Assembly (NCBI GenBank): GCA_022795855.1
Contig: JAAWHL010000012.1
Location: 1 to 43,274, forward strand
Length of the DNA: 43,274 bases
DNA from: Lawsonibacter sp.
GTDB lineage: Bacteria; Bacillota; Clostridia; Oscillospirales; Oscillospiraceae
Direction of reading: 5' to 3'
Position 1 is the stretch's first letter. Each line of letters starts with the position of its first letter. Below, piece after piece: positions 36,719-43,274 of this stretch. The position numbers were made by a program, and so were the translations under genes. The notes below the pieces were generated by a model that saw only the letters and a program-made list of their open reading frames with translations, searched no databases and was not told the origin of the DNA.

Positions 36719-37459
36719 ATGAATGTATGGGGGATTACCCACCGCGGCGCGGTGCGGGAACAAAATCAGGACGCCTATGCGGTCCGGCAGCTGCCGGACG
36801 GCCAGGTAATTGCCGTGGTCTGCGACGGAATGGGAGGCGCCCGGGCGGGCAATATTGCCAGCACCATGGCGGTGGAGCTCTTCCTGGAGGAATTCTTCCG
36901 CACGGAGCCCCAGATTCTGGAGACCGGTCACGAGCGCATGGAGCGGGCCGCCGCTCTGGCCAACGCCCAGGTGTTCCGCCGCTCCTCGGCGGAGCCGGAG
37001 TGCAGCGGAATGGGAACCACCCTGGTGGCCGCGCTGGCGGACCGGACGGGAGCCGCCATCCTGAACGAGGGGGACAGCCGCGCCTATCATATCACCGGCG
37101 ACGGCATTGTCCGCGTCACCCGGGACCACTCTCTGGTAGAGGACCTGGTTCAGCGGGGGGATCTGACCCGGGACCAGGCCAGGGTCCACCCCCATAAAAA
37201 CCTGATTACCCGGGCGCTGGGCGCAGAGCCCAGACTGCATACCGACCGGTTCTATCAGGCCCTGGAGCAGGGGGACTATTTGCTCTTGTGCAGCGACGGA
37301 TTGAGCAACATTGTCACCGAACAGGAGATTTTGTATGAAGTAATCCACGGCGGCCCGGCGGAGAGCTGCTGCCAGCGGCTGCTGGACATCGCCCTGAAGC
37401 GGGGCGCGCCAGACAATGTGACAGTGGTGCTGATTCAGCACGAGCAAAGCCAGGAATAA
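36719..37459 (+). CDS. prpC: PP2C-type Ser/Thr phosphatase (Stp/PrpC)
   Basis: GITHRGAVREQNQDAYAV...VVCDGMGGARAGNIAS...NEGDSRAY. Confidence 0.94.
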   Translation: MNVWGITHRGAVREQNQDAYAVRQLPDGQVIAVVCDGMGGARAGNIASTMAVELFLEEFFRTEPQILETGHERMERAAALANAQVFRRSSAEPECSGMGTTLVAALADRTGAAILNEGDSRAYHITGDGIVRVTRDHSLVEDLVQRGDLTRDQARVHPHKNLITRALGAEPRLHTDRFYQALEQGDYLLLCSDGLSNIVTEQEILYEVIHGGPAESCCQRLLDIALKRGAPDNVTVVLIQHEQSQE

Positions 37460-37472
37460 GGAGGACTTTACC

Positions 37473-39446
37473 ATGGATCAATACATAGGTAAATTACTCG
37501 ACAATCGCTATGAAATTTTAGAGCTCATCGGAACGGGCGGCATGGCGCGGGTATACAAGGCCCGATGCCACCGGCTGAACCGGCTGGTGGCCATCAAAAT
37601 CCTCCGGGAGGACCTGTCCCAGGACGCCGAATTCCGCCGCCGCTTCCACGACGAGTCCCAGGCCGTGGCCATGCTCTCCCACCCCAATATTGTGGCGGTG
37701 TACGACGTGAGCCGTTCCTCTGAGTTTGAATATATCGTCATGGAGCTGATTGACGGCATTACCCTGAAGCAGTACATGCAGAAGAAGGGGAACAAGCTCA
37801 ACTGGCGGGAGGCGCTCCACTTTATCACCCAGATTGTCAAGGCCCTGGGCCATGCCCACAGCCGGGGCATCATTCACCGGGATATCAAGCCCCACAACAT
37901 CATGGTCCTGCGGGACGGGAGCGTCAAGGTGGCCGATTTCGGCATTGCCCGGGTGGCCTCCGGCGGACACAGCACCCTGACCCAGGAGGCGCTGGGCTCG
38001 GTCCACTACATCTCTCCTGAACAGGCCAGAGGCAGCCACATCGACGCCCGGTCTGACCTGTACTCTGCCGGCGTGGTTCTTTACGAGATGATTACCGGCC
38101 GGCTGCCCTTCGAGGGGGACACCCCCGTCTCGGTGGCCATTCAGCACATCAACTCCATCCCGCTCTCCCCGCGGGAGCTGGACCCCTCCATCCCGGAGGC
38201 CCTGGAGGCCATCACCATGCGGGCCATGGCCCCCAGTCCGGACAACCGGTATGTCTCCGCCGACGATATGCTGGCCGACCTGGAGGAGTTCCGCAAAAAT
38301 CCCAACATCAATTTTGAGTACCAAATCAGCGAGTTCATGGAGCCCCTGGAGGACGACAGCGACAAAACGCAGATTCGTACCGCCTACTCCGCCGGTTCCT
38401 CCACCGGCGCCCGCCGCCGCCCCCGGCAGGAGCCGGACTATGACAGCGAGGAGGAGGAGCACTACCGCTCCGGCGGCCCCTCCTGGCCCTTCCTGGTGGC
38501 CGTGCTGCTGATTCTGGTGTTTATCGGCGGCGTGTTCTACTTTGTCTATCAAAACTTCATTCTGGACTATATGAAGCCCCAGGAGCAGTATACCATTCCC
38601 AATGTGGTGGGGCAGCTGCTGGAGGAGGCCGGCATGGACCGGGAGCTTTTGGGTGAATTCATCCTGGTGGAGGGGGACGTGCTGGAGGACGACGCGCCTG
38701 CCGGCACCATTCTGCGCCAGAATCCCCAGGCCAACACCCAGGTCTTGGACCCCAAGGCAGAAATTACAGTGACCGTCAGCGGGGGGCCCAAGCTGTTGAA
38801 CATGATTCCGGTGGAGAACACCGAGTATCTCAAGGCCCTGGTGGAGCTGCAGAATATGGGCCTGCGGGTGGCTACTCCCACCTATGAGTACGACGACGAG
38901 GTGCCCTCCGGCTATATCATCTCCGCCACGCCGGCACCCAATACCCCGATGCGCCCAGAGATTGACGAGGTGCAGCTGGTGGTCAGCCGGGGTGCGGAGA
39001 GCAAAAAAATCGCCCTGAGCAACTATATCGGGCAGACCCGCAGCTGGGCGGAGAGTGACCTGCTCTTCAAGAACCTGGAGTGCAAGGTGATTGAGGACTA
39101 CAGCAGCGAGTATCCGGCCGGACAGGTCATTGACCAGAACCCCGTGGCAGGCACCGAGGTGGAGGAGGGCACCGTGGTCAATCTGCGGGTCAGCATAGGC
39201 CCCGACCCGGCGGACCTGCCCCAGGAGGTCACAAAAGAGGTGATGGTCAACCTGCCGGAGAATATTATCCCCTCGGAGGTACGCCTGGAGGTCACCATGG
39301 ACGGCGTGACCGTGTTTAATGAAATTGTGGATACTGCTATGAAGGTGGCCCAGCCCGTCCCTGTGACCGGCACCGGGACCAAGACCATTTTCATCTACTT
39401 CAACGGCCAGTATGACCGCAGTGAAGTAGTGGACTTTGATTCCTGA
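37473..39446 (+). CDS. prkC: Ser/Thr protein kinase with PASTA domains
   Basis: Kinase domain (IIHRDIKPHNIMV, VADFGIAR), one TM, PASTA repeats (IPNVVGQLLEEA...). Confidence 0.96.
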   Translation: MDQYIGKLLDNRYEILELIGTGGMARVYKARCHRLNRLVAIKILREDLSQDAEFRRRFHDESQAVAMLSHPNIVAVYDVSRSSEFEYIVMELIDGITLKQYMQKKGNKLNWREALHFITQIVKALGHAHSRGIIHRDIKPHNIMVLRDGSVKVADFGIARVASGGHSTLTQEALGSVHYISPEQARGSHIDARSDLYSAGVVLYEMITGRLPFEGDTPVSVAIQHINSIPLSPRELDPSIPEALEAITMRAMAPSPDNRYVSADDMLADLEEFRKNPNINFEYQISEFMEPLEDDSDKTQIRTAYSAGSSTGARRRPRQEPDYDSEEEEHYRSGGPSWPFLVAVLLILVFIGGVFYFVYQNFILDYMKPQEQYTIPNVVGQLLEEAGMDRELLGEFILVEGDVLEDDAPAGTILRQNPQANTQVLDPKAEITVTVSGGPKLLNMIPVENTEYLKALVELQNMGLRVATPTYEYDDEVPSGYIISATPAPNTPMRPEIDEVQLVVSRGAESKKIALSNYIGQTRSWAESDLLFKNLECKVIEDYSSEYPAGQVIDQNPVAGTEVEEGTVVNLRVSIGPDPADLPQEVTKEVMVNLPENIIPSEVRLEVTMDGVTVFNEIVDTAMKVAQPVPVTGTGTKTIFIYFNGQYDRSEVVDFDS

Positions 39447-40336
39447 TGGCGGAGGGCATCATTCTGAAGGCCCTGAGCGGGTTTTACTACGTGGACGGCG
39501 GACAGAGGCTGTATGCCTGCCGGGGCCGGGGCCGGCTGCGCCATGAGCAGCTGACCCCCCTGGTGGGGGACCGGGTGAGATTCACGCCCCTGGAGGACGG
39601 GCAGGGCGCGCTGGACGAGGTGCTGCCCAGGAAAAACTGCTTTCAGCGGCCGGCTGTAGCCAATATTGACCAGCTGGTGATGATTGCTTCCCAGGCGGTT
39701 CCCGCGACCGACCCATTCCTGATTGACCGGTTGATTTCCATTGCCGAGATTCGGGGGTGCGGGTGCGTAATCTGCGTCAACAAATGTGATTTGGCGGACG
39801 GGTCGGCGCTGGCGGGCATCTACCGGCGGGCGGGCTACCCGGCCCTGACAGTCAGCGCCCAAACCGGAGAGGGGCTGGAGGAGCTAAGGCGTTTGATTGC
39901 CGGAAAGGTTTCCGCCTTTACGGGGAATTCCGGCGTGGGGAAGTCCAGCATCCTGAACGCCCTGGAGCCCGGCATCGCCCTGAAGACGGGAGATATCAGC
40001 CGGCGGCTGGGCCGGGGAAGGCACACCACCCGCCATGTGGAGCTGTTCCGCCTGGCCTGCGGCGGGGTGGCTGCCGATACCCCCGGGTTCTCCTCCTTTG
40101 AACCGGATCTGCAGGAGCTGGGACGGAAGGAACAGCTTCAGGACACCTTTCGGGAGTTTGCGCCCTACCGGGGCCGGTGCCGTTTTCCGGACTGCGCCCA
40201 CCGCAGGGAGAAGGGGTGCGCGGTGCTGGCGGCGGTAAAGGCGGGAGAGATTGCGCCCAGCCGGCACCAAAGCTACCTCCGTCTCTACGAGCAGGCCGGC
40301 GCCGTCCCGGATTGGGAGCGAAAGCGTTTGGAGTAA
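39446..40336 (+). CDS. rsgA: Ribosome small subunit-dependent GTPase A
   Basis: Circularly permuted GTPase with GNSGVGKSSILNAL, DTPGFSSF and Cys/His zinc motif (CRFPDCAHRREKGCAV). Confidence 0.96.
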   Translation: MAEGIILKALSGFYYVDGGQRLYACRGRGRLRHEQLTPLVGDRVRFTPLEDGQGALDEVLPRKNCFQRPAVANIDQLVMIASQAVPATDPFLIDRLISIAEIRGCGCVICVNKCDLADGSALAGIYRRAGYPALTVSAQTGEGLEELRRLIAGKVSAFTGNSGVGKSSILNALEPGIALKTGDISRRLGRGRHTTRHVELFRLACGGVAADTPGFSSFEPDLQELGRKEQLQDTFREFAPYRGRCRFPDCAHRREKGCAVLAAVKAGEIAPSRHQSYLRLYEQAGAVPDWERKRLE

Positions 40337-40377
40337 TGCGGTTCCCCGGCTTTAGGTGGCCTATCGCAAGGAAGCTG

Positions 40378-40413
40378 ACACCCGCTGAAAAGCAGCTGCT
40401 TTCCGGCGGGTGT
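40378..40413. repeat. 36-nt imperfect palindrome after rsgA
   Basis: ACACCCGC-TGA-AAAGCAGCTGCTTT-CCG-GCGGGTGT. Confidence 0.6.
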
Positions 40414-40473
40414 TGCTGTATGGTAACTTGACCAGCAAACTGAAATCTTTCGGGGGAATTTTTGGAGGGCGAA

Positions 40474-41295
40474 ATGCAGCAGGGATTTTATGTTTATCGA
40501 AATAACATATACTTTGGAAGTTATCCTGCGGAACAGGTTTCCGGTTACCAGAACGTTTCACTCAGCAGATCGGAGCACATTTTAACAGACCACCAAATTA
40601 GCAAAGAAGATCAGGCCGTCCGTTTTTGGGAAAACCACCCTTTGCTGGAGCCTGAATATACAGATTTACAAGCCATGATATTAAAAATGCAGTCATTTAT
40701 GAACCTCAGCAGGAAGGAAGATATTGATTTTTCCGCAGTGGAAGAAAAACTGGAGGTTCCTTTTCCGGCAGAATTAAAACTTATTTACACAGCAATTCAC
40801 AATCAAGAGGAATATTTTTCAAATGCTGAGCATTTCTTGCCGCTTGGAGAAATCTATACAGAACAGGGAATCATTGTGTTCTTCAAGAAAAAGCGGACGC
40901 CAATTGCTGGTTACGATATAAAAAGCGGCTGCCTTGCACAATATTACAAAAGGGAATGGCATATAGAAAAGAGCGGCTTTTGCTGCTGCCAGTTTTGTGC
41001 GGCCAGAATGCTTACAATTGCGCTGGAAAATAAACCGGTTGTAAAAAAAGGAAGATGTAAAGGGAAATTCGTGACAACGCTTGATATTGAACGGGAATTA
41101 GAAAAATTTTGCAATGAGGACTATCATCTTTTGCCGGAATTCAATGTGTATGGAATTGCCGTCATTTATTCGGACGAAAAACTCATTGCTTGGATACGAA
41201 GCAATGGATTTTATGCCGACATTCATGCAGGAGCCATTGATGAATCTCATTTAGAAGCACTCAGAGAGCATTTAGGTCAAATCACATGGCAATAA
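40474..41295 (+). CDS. SMI1/KNR4 (SUKH superfamily)-like protein
   Basis: DFSAVEEKLEVPFPAELKLIYTAIHNQEEYFSNAEHFLPLGEI; markedly AT-richer than neighbours; start 40462 or 40474. Confidence 0.65.
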   Translation: MQQGFYVYRNNIYFGSYPAEQVSGYQNVSLSRSEHILTDHQISKEDQAVRFWENHPLLEPEYTDLQAMILKMQSFMNLSRKEDIDFSAVEEKLEVPFPAELKLIYTAIHNQEEYFSNAEHFLPLGEIYTEQGIIVFFKKKRTPIAGYDIKSGCLAQYYKREWHIEKSGFCCCQFCAARMLTIALENKPVVKKGRCKGKFVTTLDIERELEKFCNEDYHLLPEFNVYGIAVIYSDEKLIAWIRSNGFYADIHAGAIDESHLEALREHLGQITWQ

Positions 41296-41366
41296 GGGGA
41301 TTCCGGATTACTGTGCTCTCACACAGGCACTGTCTCTGAAAGTATCATCGTAGGTTACATCGTCAA

Positions 41367-41403
41367 AAAGGCACGACAGGCCGCCGTGGCCTGTCGTGCC
41401 TTT
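41367..41403. terminator. Strong intrinsic terminator downstream of the SUKH-like gene
   Basis: AAAGGCACGACAGGCC-GCCGT-GGCCTGTCGTGCCTTT. Confidence 0.9.
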
Positions 41404-41443
41404 AGCTTCTCTATGAGGCCCCACCCTTCAGCCGGGGAATTTT

Positions 41444-41603
41444 GAGCGCCGGTTTAACATCTCTCATCCCACCGGCTGGCGGGCGTTTTGCCGCCATACG
41501 GTGTTAAATTTCCTTGGGATCCGCCAAGGGTTCCAAGAAAATCTGCCCTGCCCGGCGGAAAATTCCCTGCCGCTCGGCATACTCCGGGATATTAGACAGG
41601 CTC
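41444..41603. mobile_element. MITE-like foldback element, copy 2 (160 bp), opposite orientation to 30517-30673
   Basis: Reverse complement aligns end to end with 30517-30673; shared blocks ATTTTCCGC, CAGGGCAGAT, ATGGCGGCAAAA, GCCAGCCGGTG, GATGTTAAAC; TTA follows the right end at 41604-41606. Confidence 0.8.
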
Positions 41604-41860
41604 TTAGAACCTGTGACACATTTCCGCCCAGGGCCATATACTGAAGTAGCCGGAAACGGCCAGTTCAAGGGAGGGGAGGGGTGAGTGATGGGTATCGTGG
41701 TAGTCCGTTCTCCCAAATGTCTGCGGGGCCTGCTGCGCAAAATATTCAAAATGAAAGGATGATTCCGGCATAAACCTCTCAGCCTGTACATATAGTGTCA
41801 CAAAGCAGACAGCGGCCCGAAGGGGCCGGCCGGACATTGAATGTAAAGGGAGAGGTCACA

Positions 41861-43273
41861 ATGGAGCTGGAATTGCGGCGTGATGTAATCAATTGCTTTG
41901 AACTGGTGCTGGACACCACCGTCTGTCAGGAGGAAACCCAGGAGGCCATCGTCCCGGACGCCTGCCCGGATATTCTGCGTATTCTGGACAGCCGGGCGCA
42001 GGCCTGCCTCACCGGAAAGCAGCTGCGGGACGGGGCGGTAACCGTTACCGGCCTGGTGCGCGCCTGCGTGTTTTACCTGCCGGAGGCGGGAGAAGGGGTG
42101 CGCCACATGGATGCAGCGCTGCCCTTCACCTGCCAGGCGGAGGCCAAGGCCCTGACCGGCCAGGGCAGCGTGATTGCCGTTCCCCGGGTGCGCTGGTGCG
42201 AGGCCAGGGCGCTCAACCCCCGCAAGGTGCTTATCCGGGCCGATTTGGCCGTGGACCTTCAGGCCTATCAGCCGATGGAGCTGAATCTGTGCTGCGGCGT
42301 GGAGGAGGGCGAGGAGCACGGCATCCGCCAGCTTCTCTCAGAGCAGAGCGCGGATGTGACAACATCTGTACAGGAAAAACCCTTTACCTTTTCGGAGACG
42401 GTGGATTTCGCTCTCTCCGGAGGGGACAGAGGGGAGATACTCAGCCTCCAGGCCGAGCCCTACTGTACGGAAAGCAAGCTGATTGGCAGCAAGCTGATTT
42501 TCAAGGGCTCGGTCGAGCTGGAGGCCCTGCTGATGGACGGCGGGGAGATGAAAACAGTCCGCCAGTCCCTGGCTTTCTCCCAGATTATGGAGGTGGCCGG
42601 AGCAGGGGAGAGCTGTGAGTGCGAGCTCCGGGTGGCGCTGGCTGATTTGACCCTCCAAAGAGCAGAGGAGGCCGCCGCCGGAGAGGTGACGCTGGAGCTG
42701 CTGGCCCAGGCCGTGGTCCGGGAGACCCGCCAGATGACGGTGCTGTGTGATGTCTACAGCACCAACTGGCAGATGGAGACGAAGACCGTCTCCCATATGC
42801 TGGCTCACACCACCGAGCGGGGTGTTCGCGCCATTCCGGTGCGGGAGCTGATGGAGACCCCGGCCATGGTGCGTACCGTTGCCCACAGCTGGGTGGATCT
42901 GGGAGAAATCCGCGTCAACAGGGAGGGGGAACAGTCGGTCCTCACCGCCGATGTGCAGTTCACTGCGCTGTACATAGACGACGGGGAACAGCTCCAGTCG
43001 GTTCACAAGACCTTCCAAATCCAGTGCCGGGTGGAGACCCCGGCAGGCAGCAGCTGCCAGTGCTGGTGCTCCGCGCCCAGGGAGCTGTTCGTTACCCCCG
43101 CCGCCGGGGGCCTGGAGGTCCGCTTCTCCCTGGATTTTCACTGCCTGGTCCTGGTACGGCAGAGCCTGGAGGCGGTTTACAGACTTTACAGACACCACTC
43201 CTGGAAAATACGCCCAGACGCTGCGCAGCGGACAATTTGTTCCCATCCCTCATGCCATCTGCCAGCCTGCTGA
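41861..43273 (+). CDS. DUF3794 (SPOCS-like) domain protein; C-terminal tail atypical
   Basis: MELELRRDVINCFELVLDTTVCQEETQEAIVPDACPDILRILDSRAQACLTGKQLRDGAVTVTGLVRACVFYL...; stop at 43271-43273, at the window edge. Confidence 0.75.
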   Translation: MELELRRDVINCFELVLDTTVCQEETQEAIVPDACPDILRILDSRAQACLTGKQLRDGAVTVTGLVRACVFYLPEAGEGVRHMDAALPFTCQAEAKALTGQGSVIAVPRVRWCEARALNPRKVLIRADLAVDLQAYQPMELNLCCGVEEGEEHGIRQLLSEQSADVTTSVQEKPFTFSETVDFALSGGDRGEILSLQAEPYCTESKLIGSKLIFKGSVELEALLMDGGEMKTVRQSLAFSQIMEVAGAGESCECELRVALADLTLQRAEEAAAGEVTLELLAQAVVRETRQMTVLCDVYSTNWQMETKTVSHMLAHTTERGVRAIPVRELMETPAMVRTVAHSWVDLGEIRVNREGEQSVLTADVQFTALYIDDGEQLQSVHKTFQIQCRVETPAGSSCQCWCSAPRELFVTPAAGGLEVRFSLDFHCLVLVRQSLEAVYRLYRHHSWKIRPDAAQRTICSHPSCHLPAC

Positions 43274-43274
43274 T

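Noticed and set aside
41604-41802. Possible second nested element (TTA-GAACCTGTGACAC ... GTGTCACA)
   Set aside because: Only 8 bp of inverted repeat (41612-41619 / 41795-41802), no matching outer ends or target duplication.
41504-41837. Minus-strand ORFs (95 and 77 aa) upstream of the DUF3794-like gene
   Set aside because: Partly formed by the foldback element; no recognisable domain or RBS.

Overview
The window looks like a chromosomal segment from a GC-rich Firmicute, probably an Oscillospiraceae-type Clostridia (inferred from gene content and order; not verified). Housekeeping modules: pyrH-frr-uppS-cdsA-dxr-rseP-ispG with polC further on; a histidine operon (hisZ-G-D-[DUF4261-like]-B-H-A-F-[56-aa ORF]-I-E, no hisC seen) that follows a GT2 glycosyltransferase behind one sigma-A-like promoter; tgt; rplS; and rsmB-rlmN-prpC-prkC-rsgA. 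Accessory material: a truncated collagen-like Gly-X-Y gene next to a GT2/TPR glycosyltransferase, a decayed IS5-family transposase, a lipoprotein, galT, an NSS-family transporter, a DUF7674-like / NTF2-like / frameshifted ankyrin trio between ispG and polC, an ECF sigma / DUF4179-like pair, an AT-rich SUKH-like gene after rsgA, and a DUF3794-like gene at the right edge. The most interesting unexplained structure is non-coding: (i) two diverged, oppositely oriented copies of a ~157-160 bp full-length foldback element (MITE-like), one with TTA direct repeats placed exactly on the stop codon of the DUF4179-like gene; (ii) a second dispersed hairpin-repeat family (GCAAAACGAAG...GTCAAAAGTTTCTT...) sitting just upstream of genes; (iii) a compact promoter + 20-codon ORF / two hairpins + U-tract unit upstream of tgt, a candidate small RNA or leader. 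No rRNA, tRNA or CRISPR array was recognised.
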